Positions 1 through 9,280 of a DNA stretch of 64,000 nucleotides are shown in pieces. Both the position numbers and the translations under genes were made by a program. The stretch lies in contig JAKLKQ010000001.1 of assembly GCA_023150555.1 (NCBI GenBank), forward strand, positions 1-64,000, given 5' to 3'. This stretch comes from Planctomycetota bacterium (lineage in GTDB: Bacteria > Planctomycetota > SZUA-567 > H5-PLA8). Numbering within the stretch: position 1 is the first letter of the stretch; every line of letters starts with the position of its first letter. Under the pieces are notes generated by a model. That model was not told the DNA's origin. It worked only from the letters and a program-made list of their open reading frames with translations, and searched no databases.

Positions 1-108
1 CCGGGCGCCCCTGCTACGCCACCAGCGCGAAGGACACCGCGACCACAAGCCCTGCGGCCGGCGCGCTTGACTGCGAGGACTTCCTCGGTATTGAGGGCTT
101 TATCAGGC

Positions 109-159
109 GGCTGTATTTAACCCGCCCGCGACTGGCTGCATTTAACCTGCCCGCTGACA
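109..159. repeat. Remnant of an IS21-like element end (two tandem ~21-bp terminal repeats ending in TGACA)
   Basis: GGCTGTATTTAACCCGCCCGC (109-129) and GGCTGCATTTAACCTGCCCGC (134-154), followed by TGACA; multiple terminal direct repeats with TG..CA tips are typical of IS21-family ends. Confidence 0.45.
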
Positions 160-296
160 CCTGAGCGGCAGAAGCAAAGGTTTGAACCTCCTAGTCACCG
201 CCGGCACTGAAGCTGTCCGGTTCCAACCAGGCCGGCGACCGGTATTGGCCTGTCACGGTTGAAGCGACGGGTGGTTCGTGAAAGGAGGATGCTGCC

Positions 297-1028
297 ATGA
301 CCGGATTGGACTTGAAGGAAACGGTAGGCCAGCTAGTCGCGCGACAACCGGCGCTGGCTCCCGTCTTCGAACGGCACCGCATCGACTACTGCTGTGGCGG
401 AAAAAAGACCTTGGCTGCGGCCTGCCATGAAGCAGGCAGGGATCCGCAGCTATTTCTCGAAGAGCTCCTACGGTTCGCGCACGAAACGGACAGGCCGCCG
501 GTCGATCCTGCGGCTATGACGCTCACGGACCTGGCCGATCACATCGAGCAAACCCACCATCGCTACCTGCGTGAAGAATTGCCAAGAATCAAGGAAATGA
601 CAGCCAAGGTGGCGTCGGTGCACAGCGAAATGGACCCGCGCCTGCCGGCCGTCCACGAGACCTTCCTCGCGCTGATGCAGGAACTCACATCGCACATGAT
701 GAAGGAAGAGAGCATCCTCTTTCCCATGGTCCGGATGCTGGAAGCCGGGGCTGCGCCCCCTGCATTCCACTGCGGCTCCATCGCGAATCCGATGAGCCAG
801 ATGGAAATGGAGCACCAACACGTCGGCTCGGCCTTTGCGCTCCTTCGAGAGTTAACCGATGACTACCGGCCTCCCAGTTGGGGCTGCAATACGTACCGAG
901 TCATGCTGCACGCGCTTGCTCATCTAGAAGAAGACCTGCACCTGCACATCCATAAGGAGAACAATGTTCTTTTTCCCAAGGCGCTTCGGCTAGAGCGAGT
1001 TCCTAGGTTCCATTCGCCGACAAGTTAA
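297..1028 (+). CDS. ric: Iron-sulfur cluster repair di-iron protein (RIC/ScdA/YtfE-like)
   Basis: N-terminal DUF542-like 'FERHRIDYCCGGKKTLAAAC' plus hemerythrin-like His/Glu motifs; RBS GGAGG upstream. Confidence 0.9.
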   Translation: MTGLDLKETVGQLVARQPALAPVFERHRIDYCCGGKKTLAAACHEAGRDPQLFLEELLRFAHETDRPPVDPAAMTLTDLADHIEQTHHRYLREELPRIKEMTAKVASVHSEMDPRLPAVHETFLALMQELTSHMMKEESILFPMVRMLEAGAAPPAFHCGSIANPMSQMEMEHQHVGSAFALLRELTDDYRPPSWGCNTYRVMLHALAHLEEDLHLHIHKENNVLFPKALRLERVPRFHSPTS

Positions 1029-1186
1029 GTGCCAGAGACCGCATCCTGCGTCCCTATATACAGTCCAGGCAAAGCTGGACGGCTATACAGGAAAGATGCC
1101 TCCTATATTCAGAGTGCAGAATGCTTGAGTATCGATGCATTCCATCGAGAATCCTGACAAGAAAAGCAATCTTTCCAACTCTAGCA

Positions 1187-2266
1187 CTACCCTCCGATCA
1201 TATGCATTTGACCGTCGGCTATTCTTGTCCAGGGCTGATGTTCCCGGGGCCGCATCATTGCGGCGGATTGCAGTGCTTCGTAAATCCGATGCTCCCCACC
1301 ATCGCCACGCAACAGAGCCTTGATTGAAACCTGGCCGCCGTTCAGCAGGCAGCTTCGAATTTCGCCTTGTGCCGTCAACCTTAACCGATTGCAGGATCCG
1401 CAGAACGGACTGCTCATGGCACTGATGAAGCCAATAGAGCCTTCGGAATCTGGTAACTTCCACCGCTGAGCCGGGCCGGCAAAGGTCGAATCATGATCGA
1501 TGTGGGCCAGGACGCCAAGTTTCGCTTCGATCCGCGCCTTGGTTTCGGAACTGGGCACATGCTCAAAACCCGATGCAACTCGACTGCACCCGTTTGATTC
1601 TCCCAAAGGCATATATTCGATGAATCGGACCTCTATTTTTCGATTCAGGGACAGCGCCGCCATTTCCGAAACTTCACCTTCATTTACGCCCTTAAGGACG
1701 ACGACATTGACCTTGACCGGGCTCAGTCCGGCGCGAATCGCCGCATCGATCCCTTCCCACAAGTTGTCCAAACGCCCGCCACCCGTAATGGCCGAGTATC
1801 TTTCTGGAATTAAGGAATCCAGCGAGACGTTGACTCTGGAAAGCCCTGCTTCCTTCAGTGCGAGAGCATGCCTTGCCAGCAGCGTCCCGTTGGTCGTGAG
1901 TGCGACGTCCCTGATGCCGGGGATCCGGTAGATTCGCCGAATCAGGTCGGGGAGGCCGGATCGTGCAAGCGGCTCGCCGCCTGTTATCCGGAATTTATTA
2001 ACCCCGTGATTCGCCGCCACCTGCGCGACTCTTGCGATCTCTTCGTAGGTGAGAAGTTCATTCCTGGGCAGCCAATCGACAGTCCCAGCGGGCATGCAGT
2101 AGACACAGCGGAGGTTGCACGCATCGGTCACCGAAATCCGGAGATAGGTGACCTGCCGACCGAACGCATCAATGATCGGCAGCCTTTCGATGGCGCCCGC
2201 TTCTCGCTGAGCCAGTCTGGAGAGGCTAACGCCAGCAGTTCCTGGCGAGAATGAATGGGCTGTCAC
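1187..2266 (-). CDS. moaA: GTP 3',8-cyclase MoaA (radical SAM, molybdenum cofactor biosynthesis)
   Basis: 'YLRISVTDACNLRCVYCMP' radical SAM motif and C-terminal 'FCGSCNRLRLTAQGEIRSCL' cluster; GTG start at 2266 overlaps the upstream stop (GTGA). Confidence 0.92.
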   Translation of the reverse strand: MTAHSFSPGTAGVSLSRLAQREAGAIERLPIIDAFGRQVTYLRISVTDACNLRCVYCMPAGTVDWLPRNELLTYEEIARVAQVAANHGVNKFRITGGEPLARSGLPDLIRRIYRIPGIRDVALTTNGTLLARHALALKEAGLSRVNVSLDSLIPERYSAITGGGRLDNLWEGIDAAIRAGLSPVKVNVVVLKGVNEGEVSEMAALSLNRKIEVRFIEYMPLGESNGCSRVASGFEHVPSSETKARIEAKLGVLAHIDHDSTFAGPAQRWKLPDSEGSIGFISAMSSPFCGSCNRLRLTAQGEIRSCLLNGGQVSIKALLRGDGGEHRIYEALQSAAMMRPREHQPWTRIADGQMHMIGG

Positions 2267-3267
2267 GGATGCGAAACCAAGCTCGGACAAGCGGTCACGC
2301 CGAGGTGCTTTCTTGCTCTGGCGGCGGAGACCAGCATTTCCTCGCAATGCCTGCACAGGCTGTCATGCGGTGTCCAACAAGGGTGCCGCGCCCTGATCTC
2401 GGAAAGGATCGCCCCAGGCAGCTTCTCTGGGCAAACAGCCCATACCACTGTCGGGAATCCACAGACAGGACATGGCTTACTGAGTTCCTTTGTTTCCCAA
2501 TCGCTAGCCGGCAGGTCTAGCCCTTTCGGCAATCGGGCAGGATCATAGGCGGCGGCCATCAACTCGGTCTTGGACATGTGTTGCAGCCCTTGATTCTCGA
2601 ACAGTTCAATAAATGCGGCTTGAGCGGTCAAACCCGACCCGAAGACCCGCTCGAAGAGCGTCCAGTGCTTTTCGCGCGAAATCAGGCCCTTACGGCTCTC
2701 GCCCTCCAGGCGGGCGTCGATCCGAATGTCCCAGAGCACCGCGAATCGATCCCGGAAGAGACTTTTCTGCGCCTCAGTAGGGCCATTCCAGGATACCTTG
2801 GGCGAGTAGGCAAATCCGGGATCAAGCATGTCCGAGAGGTGGAGAAACTCGTGACGGCACAAGGACGTCAAAGCTCCGGCATCGACCAGAGTGGCCGCGC
2901 GCACCCTGAGCAATCCCGTGTAGCGGGTGACGCCTTGATCGCCTGAACGCCCGAACAGGTCGCTTCCTTCCTCCTTTGCCAGGAAGACCCCCTGGACCAC
3001 GAAGACTTCCAGGCGATTTAGCAGCGGGCGCTCGCTGATCAGGTCCGTTAGCAGTTTGCCCAACCCCAGCCGAGTGAAGGTCTTCAGGTTCAGCGCTTGA
3101 ATCCGGTGAGTGCGAGCGTCGGGATCCGAGATGGCATAGGTAGCATCGTGGCTGCGCCGATGATGCTGTACCAGCGGGTCGGCTCCCGGCCGGGCGCGAA
3201 GCGCAAGGAAGACGGCGTCCTCGATGAGGCGAGGGTCGAACTCGATTCGAGTGCGGGAAGGGTCCAT
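2263..3267 (-). CDS. Uncharacterised HExxH-motif protein with C-terminal Cys4 zinc-ribbon-like segments
   Basis: 'CRHEFLHLSDMLDP' HExxH, then 'CPVCGFPTVVWAVC' and 'CWTPHDSLCRHCEE'; translationally coupled to moaA and next to torD-like gene. Confidence 0.6.
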   Translation of the reverse strand: MDPSRTRIEFDPRLIEDAVFLALRARPGADPLVQHHRRSHDATYAISDPDARTHRIQALNLKTFTRLGLGKLLTDLISERPLLNRLEVFVVQGVFLAKEEGSDLFGRSGDQGVTRYTGLLRVRAATLVDAGALTSLCRHEFLHLSDMLDPGFAYSPKVSWNGPTEAQKSLFRDRFAVLWDIRIDARLEGESRKGLISREKHWTLFERVFGSGLTAQAAFIELFENQGLQHMSKTELMAAAYDPARLPKGLDLPASDWETKELSKPCPVCGFPTVVWAVCPEKLPGAILSEIRARHPCWTPHDSLCRHCEEMLVSAARARKHLGVTACPSLVSHP

Positions 3268-3270
3268 AGT

Positions 3271-4050
3271 CTATTCCTCGGTTGCTTCCGCACCCGGTAC
3301 AGGTACGGGCTTTCCGCATTGCATGGATTGGATCAATGCTTCAGGGCCGTCGGCAGGGCTAAGCGGCAGGAATGTCGGGCCAGCTGCGATGTCCATCGCC
3401 GCGCACTCCCGCCTCAGGAACGCTTCCAGGAACGCCCCGGCCGAACCCAGGTATCCGATTGGATCCGCTTCGGAAAGATTTCTCCCGAATGCAATCCCCC
3501 ATCTCGCCAAGTGGTCCCGCAGGAATTTCCGCTCCGCGTCCCGCACGACCGCCAAGTGCTCAATCCCGGTTCGGCCTTCTTCCCGCATGGCTTCCAATTC
3601 CTGCGCGCAAAGCAGCATCATGAACTCCAATTCGACAGCGATATGGTCGGCGCGTTCATGGGACTTCGGGTCAACCTTCATCCCGAAAGCGGCGTAGAAT
3701 CCGGCCAAATCGCCCAGTTCCTGCGCCATTTTGATAATCTCGTCTCCACCGTACTCGCATTCGTAAGGCGTAACCGCACCCCGAAGGCTATGCCCAAAAA
3801 TCACCCGGTAAGATTCGCAGAGCGATTGGTGCGTGAGGCCTTTCACGCTTTGACTGATCCGGCCGATCGACGGCTCGAGTCCTGCACCATGAAGGACGCG
3901 GCCTACCGATGCTAAGCGCTTTGCAAAATCTTGACTTGCGGCCGCCGCCGCGAAGGACTCCTCGGGGACTCGCAGGGATGCTGCCATGAGTCCGTAGCTG
4001 AAGGCGCGAGCTTCGGTCGTAGGCGCGGTGCCGGTGATAGCCCTGTCCAT
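3271..4050 (-). CDS. TorD/NarJ-type molybdoenzyme-specific chaperone
   Basis: Helical sequence 'TPYECEYGGDEIIKMAQELGDLAGFYAAFGMKVDPKSHERADHIAVELEFMMLL' typical of TorD/DmsD family; start at 4050 preceded by AGGAGG. Confidence 0.85.
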   Translation of the reverse strand: MDRAITGTAPTTEARAFSYGLMAASLRVPEESFAAAAASQDFAKRLASVGRVLHGAGLEPSIGRISQSVKGLTHQSLCESYRVIFGHSLRGAVTPYECEYGGDEIIKMAQELGDLAGFYAAFGMKVDPKSHERADHIAVELEFMMLLCAQELEAMREEGRTGIEHLAVVRDAERKFLRDHLARWGIAFGRNLSEADPIGYLGSAGAFLEAFLRRECAAMDIAAGPTFLPLSPADGPEALIQSMQCGKPVPVPGAEATEE

Positions 4051-4073
4051 TTGCAGTCCTCCTGACTTCGAGG

Positions 4074-5345
4074 TCAGATCGAGTTGGCGTGCTTTTCCGG
4101 CCGGACCACAACGGGTTCTTCGACCTTCGTCGTGAAGATCGGCTTGCCGTCTTTCCCGAAAGCCGTGATGGTGTCGTCGAACATGGTAAAGACCTTGTCG
4201 TTGATCTTCCGTTCGTAGACCTTGGGACCCTTCTCGACCTTGTACTTGAAGATAATCCGGTTCGAACGCCGGAAGAGTTGAAGCACGGAGAGCAACTCTC
4301 GATCCGGGTTCCGGTATTTCTCGATGGCTGCATCCACGCCGGGGCCGAACATCTGGCGCAGGTAGGGCCTGGCTACCCAGCGGGGCGGTATGTAGTAGCC
4401 GTTCGGGGAGGTTCCGAACTGCGGATAGAGGGGAAGGGCAACCTTGGCGACCTTGACCATGTAGTAAAGCGGGTTCTCGGGATCCTCCTTCCAGGAACCG
4501 TCGGCGTTCAGTTCGACCAGTCCCTGAAGGCGTATCTGACCGATGCAGGCGCTCATGCACCGGGTTTCCAGGGGAATTCCCTCCGAGCCGGGATCCTTTC
4601 CTTCCACCCGCGGGTAACATGCAATGCACTTTTCGCTGACGCGCGTTGTCGGCCGATACATGGATTTCTTGTACGGGCACGCCTCCACGCACTTGCGGTA
4701 ACCGCGGCACTCTTCCTGGTCGATGAGCACGATCCCGTCCTCGGGGCGCTTGTAGATCGCCTTGCGCGGACAGGCCGCCAGACAGGCCGGATAGGAGCAG
4801 TGGTTGCAGAGCCGCGCCAGGTAGAAGAACCAGGATTTGTGCTCCGGCAGGCGGACGCCTTCCTTGTCGAAGGCCATGGGTTGGCCACGTTCCCGGCCGG
4901 GAGGCGTATCCTCATAGATGTTCGGGTACCGCCATTCGTCTTCGCTGGGAAGGTAGCCGAGAACGTGCCCGGACTCTGACTTTGCCTTCTCGCTCTCGAA
5001 GATGGTGTTGCCTTCCAGGGAACCGTAGGGCGCCTTGGACTTGGGATCGGCATCCATCCTTCCATCCCACGTGAGTCCGTCCGGATTGGCTTTCTGCAGG
5101 AGGTCGAGCGCCTTGACATCCCATCCCTGCGGATAGCCGCCGAACGGCTTCGTCTCGACGTTGGTCCACCACATATACTCCTGCCCTTTGGAGAAGGTCC
5201 ACGTGGACTTGCAGGCCATGGTGCAGGTCTGGCAACCCAGGCACCGGTTGATGTTGATCACGAATGCGAACTGGCGCTCGGGCGTCGCCTGTTCGTACGG
5301 GTAGGCCATCGATCGGCCGATCTGCCAGTTGTGAACCTTCGCCAT
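4074..5345 (-). CDS. Nitrate reductase/nitrite oxidoreductase beta subunit-like (NarH/NxrB-type, multi-[4Fe-4S])
   Basis: 'INRCLGCQTCTMACKSTWTFSKGQEYMWWTNVETKPFGGYPQGWDVK' and further CxxCxxxC clusters; GGAGG before ATG at 5345. Confidence 0.9.
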   Translation of the reverse strand: MAKVHNWQIGRSMAYPYEQATPERQFAFVININRCLGCQTCTMACKSTWTFSKGQEYMWWTNVETKPFGGYPQGWDVKALDLLQKANPDGLTWDGRMDADPKSKAPYGSLEGNTIFESEKAKSESGHVLGYLPSEDEWRYPNIYEDTPPGRERGQPMAFDKEGVRLPEHKSWFFYLARLCNHCSYPACLAACPRKAIYKRPEDGIVLIDQEECRGYRKCVEACPYKKSMYRPTTRVSEKCIACYPRVEGKDPGSEGIPLETRCMSACIGQIRLQGLVELNADGSWKEDPENPLYYMVKVAKVALPLYPQFGTSPNGYYIPPRWVARPYLRQMFGPGVDAAIEKYRNPDRELLSVLQLFRRSNRIIFKYKVEKGPKVYERKINDKVFTMFDDTITAFGKDGKPIFTTKVEEPVVVRPEKHANSI

Positions 5346-5346
5346 T

Positions 5347-5727
5347 TCAGTTACCTCCTCCATCGACAGCCCGTGGAACCGACCCGCCCCTCAGGTCCAG
5401 GGGACCCGCAGGCGGAAATTCGCCTTCGCCGCAATCCGCCAAGGTCTCCGGCAACTCGTAGAGTCTTTGGCGCCTCACGCCATACACGAAAGCAGCCTCA
5501 GCCACGATCTCGCGAATGGCCTTTTCGCCCAGGAGCAGGAAAGCGCGGTATGGCCCTGCGTACCGGGCGTCCTGGAATAGCTGCAGGATGCGGGGAGTCG
5601 CCCAGCCCATTCGGGCAAATTCCTCGGCAAAGCAGCGTGCCATCTCGCGCGTTTCCGACTCGGACCCCGGCACCTCGATGCCCTGCAGGGCCAGGGGATC
5701 CTCCGGATCGGGTTCTCCGTACGGCAT
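5347..5727 (-). CDS. Small conserved-looking hypothetical protein between alpha and beta subunit genes
   Basis: Same strand, tightly spaced in the operon between NxrA-like and NxrB-like genes; no recognised domain. Confidence 0.6.
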   Translation of the reverse strand: MPYGEPDPEDPLALQGIEVPGSESETREMARCFAEEFARMGWATPRILQLFQDARYAGPYRAFLLLGEKAIREIVAEAAFVYGVRRQRLYELPETLADCGEGEFPPAGPLDLRGGSVPRAVDGGGN

Positions 5728-5754
5728 GGTCGAACCTCCGTAGCCAGGCCTTTG

Positions 5755-8700
5755 TCAGCGCAGGATGTACACGAAATCGCCGGCCAGGTACTTTTTCATG
5801 GCCTCATTCTCGTTGCCCGGCGTGCGCCCGGTCGTTGCCGGCGTCCAGACGCCCTTGCCGCCCAGTCCGCCGTCTTCGGCCTTCGTGACTTTGACCAGGG
5901 TCTCCTTGGGAACCGTATTGATGGCGTGGTTATCCGCCTCGCCGCCGAAGATGAAGTTCATGTAGACCTTGGCTTTGTGAAAGAGCGTGTCGGTCTGGTG
6001 CATGGGCATGTGCCAGTTGCGCGTGCAGGACTGGTGCGACCCGTACCGGAAGTTGGCCTGGTAACCGTCCGGCGTCAGGGCCAAGCCATCGGCGCGCGTC
6101 TCGTGGGCCTTGACGCTCTTCTCCGTGGCCACGTAGGGAGCATGCTTCATCATGACACAGTTGTATGGGTACGCCGGGTTGTAGCGGACGCGGACCATGC
6201 AGCGGGCCACCTTGTAGAACGGGTCGCCTGGTTGGGCGCCCATGTAGGGGCGGTCGGCGGGATTGGCATCCACGTAGACGTAATCGCCGTCCTTGACCCC
6301 CAGGTCCATCGCTGCTTGGGGGTTCATATGCATTTGGTGCTCGCCCACGCCGGGCGACCGCTTGTCCACCCGGTAGGGATCGCCGAAATTCGAGTCGTAG
6401 ATCAGGTGCCAATCGACGTTGGACCAGGTGGAATGCACGCGATGCCGGGTCTTCGGGGTAAGGAGGTAGAAGTGATAGCCTTTCTCCCAGAGGAAGTTTC
6501 TGGTGCCCTTAGCCTGTGACCACGGCATTTTCACGTTCCGGATCGTCCGGGCGTCCCAATGCTCTGCGGTCAGCGGAATCCCGAAGTCATCAGGCCGCAC
6601 GTAGGGATTAGAGGAGATGATGACATTGGGCAGGTACGGGGTCGCCTCCGGCCCTTCGCGATGGACGATGAAGTTCTCCCCACACTCGATCGCCGTCGGA
6701 TCATCCGAATAGGCGTGCAGGCGTCCGGTATCGGTAAAGAAAGGCTTGCTCTCGTTGACCTGCTCCCAGAAGGGTATTCGCGGGTAGGTACGGAAAAGCA
6801 TCAAGGCGCTGCCGGGAACACCATACTTGCCGTCCATGACGTCCTGGTACTTGTACCCGCGGGTGGTCGTGGACGAATCGAGCAGGCGCTGGATGTAGAC
6901 GTGCCGCTTTTCCTTGCCGGCGAAAGCCCAGTACTGGGCCGGCCGCGGATCGTCGATGGCTTTCCCGATGGCCTTTCCGATGCCCGCAAGGATGTCGCAG
7001 TCGTCCTTGCTGTCGAACACCGGGGGAATGCCGCCCTTCCAGATCTGCAGGAACGGGTTCGAGCAGGAGCCGGTGATCTCCGGACCCTCGAACTCGCACC
7101 AGGAATTCGCCGGCAGGCCGAAATCCGCGTACTCCACCGAAGATGTCATCTGGATATCGACCGAGACGATCAGGTTGATCTTGGGATTGACGTTCTTGAA
7201 CATCTCGTAGTTGTGCTTGGCGTTGTTGAACAGGTTGACGTTCGTGAAGATGAGGGATTTGGTCGGCGTGGGCATGTGCGTCTTGCCGGTGAAGCACCGC
7301 CGCCCGTATTTGGGCGTGTCCACGACCAACGCCTGGTCCGAGTGGTTCCAGTAGGCCGGCTCCTCGTCCTTGGAGTGGGAGTGCGCATGGACCGCCTTGC
7401 CGTCGGCGCCTTCGTCCAAGGTGATATGGAACGGGTCTTCGGCGACCCAACCCTTGAATCCGGGGCCGGTCTCCGGACTCCCCTGGAAGAGCGCGGCCTT
7501 GTAGTTGCCCGCCCAGCCGTGGCAGCCCGCGCCCTTCTGGCCGATGTTTCCCTGCAGCATCAACGGAAGGTAGGCGGCGCGATTGGCCTCGGTGGCGTGG
7601 AACCAATGGTTGATGCCTTCGCCCTGGTGGATCGAGGCCGGCTTCAAATTGGCAAAATCTTCCGCAAGCTGCTGAATGAGATCCTTGGGCGAGTGCGTGA
7701 TCTCGTGCACCGTGTCGAGGTCGTAGTCCTTGAGGTGGTGCTCCCGGTAAAGGGTGAAGAGGGTCTTGACTTCCACGTCTTTCCCATCCACCGTGCGCAC
7801 GGTGAAGGTACCTTCCAGAGCCGCGTCGACGCCCTTTTTCGCGAATACCGCGCCTACCTCGTCCCGTGTGACGGGGACTGGCTTGCCGGACTGCCGGTCG
7901 TAAACGACGAAATCGCCCAGTCTGTTGTGCTGCTCTGCGGACAGCCCGTAGATCTTCATGCTGGCGCCATCGGGCGAAAGGCTGCTGCGGTAGTCCTGGA
8001 ACACCTCGGAAGCACGCAGGCGCTTGAGAGTGTCGGTACGGACCAGCAAGGGGAAGTCCGTAAAGCCCTTCACGAAAGCTTCGTCGTACCAACCATTGTC
8101 GATCATGATCCGGGTGATACCCAGGAAGAGAGCCGCATCCGTCTGGGGACGGATCGGGATCCAGTAATCGGCTTTCGTGGAAGGGGCGCCGTATTCGGGG
8201 GCGACGACCACGACCCTGGCGCCACGCTCCATACATTCGATGAACCAGTGGCTGTCGGGCAGCTTATTCTCGACCAGGTTCTTCCCGCTCATGACGATGA
8301 GTTTCGAGAACCTCAGGTCGTTGAAATCGCAGTCCGAGTTCTGCAGGCCGTGGACCCAGGGCTGGCCCGGCGTCTGGTCGCCATGCCAGGTGTAGTTGGA
8401 CCAGCGCCGTCCGCCGACCGTATCTTCGTTCTTTACTCCGCGGACCTTCTGGTCAATGTAAACCAGGGTGTGCGCGAGACGATACATGCCATACTTGCCG
8501 ATGACCCCCAGGAGGCCCATGCCGCCGCGGAACTTGCAGCACTTGGTCCCCGCGCCGCCGGTCTCCTCCACCATCTCGGGCTGGTAGCCTTCCTGGAGGA
8601 GGCGTTTCTTCCCCGTTTCCCCCGAATACTGCTCGGCGATCTTGTACAGACCCGTGCCTATGTACTTAAAGGCATCCTCCCAGGCGACCTTCTCGAACTC

Positions 8701-9237
8701 GTCGCTGCCACGGCTGTCGAACTTGTACTTGGTCCGCAACTCCGGGGTCAGGTAGGGGTATCCGTCGTCGGCCCACCGTTTCCATCCCCGCCGCACGATC
8801 GGATGCTTCAGGCGGTGCGGACCGTAGATGATCCGGTGGAACGTGTATCCCTTCGCACACTGCCGGGGATTCCAGTTGGCCGTTGCCTTGTTTCCGTACA
8901 GGTCGCTGGTCTTCTCCACGTTGTAATCGTTGCCCATGCGCACGATCACGCCGTTACGAACATAAGCCTTGACCCGGCAAGCGTGTGTGTCGTTGGGGGA
9001 GCAGACCCAGGAAAAAGCCGAGTCGTACCGGTACTGGTCCCGGTAGACCTTCTCCCAGTTCCTGGACGGATAGGCCTTGAGGGGATTATCGACATCCTCC
9101 CGCGCGTGCAGCATCCGCAACCCGAAGAACTCGCCCAGCAGTAGTCCGCCGGCGCCCCCCAGCGTCCAGCGGAGGAAGCGCCTGCGGTCCATGGCATGCG
9201 ATTCGCCGGATGAGGAAGGTTCGTTGCCCGCGCTCAT
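5755..9237 (-). CDS. Periplasmic type II DMSO-reductase-family molybdopterin subunit (NarG/NxrA-like), Tat-exported
   Basis: Tat motif 'MDRRRFLRWTLGGAGGLLLG'; FeS motif 'CSPNDTHACRVKAYV...NPRQCAKG'; 1160 aa, full-length. Confidence 0.9.
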   Translation of the reverse strand: MSAGNEPSSSGESHAMDRRRFLRWTLGGAGGLLLGEFFGLRMLHAREDVDNPLKAYPSRNWEKVYRDQYRYDSAFSWVCSPNDTHACRVKAYVRNGVIVRMGNDYNVEKTSDLYGNKATANWNPRQCAKGYTFHRIIYGPHRLKHPIVRRGWKRWADDGYPYLTPELRTKYKFDSRGSDEFEKVAWEDAFKYIGTGLYKIAEQYSGETGKKRLLQEGYQPEMVEETGGAGTKCCKFRGGMGLLGVIGKYGMYRLAHTLVYIDQKVRGVKNEDTVGGRRWSNYTWHGDQTPGQPWVHGLQNSDCDFNDLRFSKLIVMSGKNLVENKLPDSHWFIECMERGARVVVVAPEYGAPSTKADYWIPIRPQTDAALFLGITRIMIDNGWYDEAFVKGFTDFPLLVRTDTLKRLRASEVFQDYRSSLSPDGASMKIYGLSAEQHNRLGDFVVYDRQSGKPVPVTRDEVGAVFAKKGVDAALEGTFTVRTVDGKDVEVKTLFTLYREHHLKDYDLDTVHEITHSPKDLIQQLAEDFANLKPASIHQGEGINHWFHATEANRAAYLPLMLQGNIGQKGAGCHGWAGNYKAALFQGSPETGPGFKGWVAEDPFHITLDEGADGKAVHAHSHSKDEEPAYWNHSDQALVVDTPKYGRRCFTGKTHMPTPTKSLIFTNVNLFNNAKHNYEMFKNVNPKINLIVSVDIQMTSSVEYADFGLPANSWCEFEGPEITGSCSNPFLQIWKGGIPPVFDSKDDCDILAGIGKAIGKAIDDPRPAQYWAFAGKEKRHVYIQRLLDSSTTTRGYKYQDVMDGKYGVPGSALMLFRTYPRIPFWEQVNESKPFFTDTGRLHAYSDDPTAIECGENFIVHREGPEATPYLPNVIISSNPYVRPDDFGIPLTAEHWDARTIRNVKMPWSQAKGTRNFLWEKGYHFYLLTPKTRHRVHSTWSNVDWHLIYDSNFGDPYRVDKRSPGVGEHQMHMNPQAAMDLGVKDGDYVYVDANPADRPYMGAQPGDPFYKVARCMVRVRYNPAYPYNCVMMKHAPYVATEKSVKAHETRADGLALTPDGYQANFRYGSHQSCTRNWHMPMHQTDTLFHKAKVYMNFIFGGEADNHAINTVPKETLVKVTKAEDGGLGGKGVWTPATTGRTPGNENEAMKKYLAGDFVYILR

Positions 9238-9280
9238 GTCTCTGCCTCCGTCCGATTGCCAGGAAGTCTTTAGAACACGG

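Noticed and set aside
6559-9144. 861-aa plus-strand ORF opposite the molybdoenzyme alpha subunit
   Set aside because: Antisense shadow ORF of a high-GC gene; composition is low-complexity and the minus-strand protein has clear catalytic motifs
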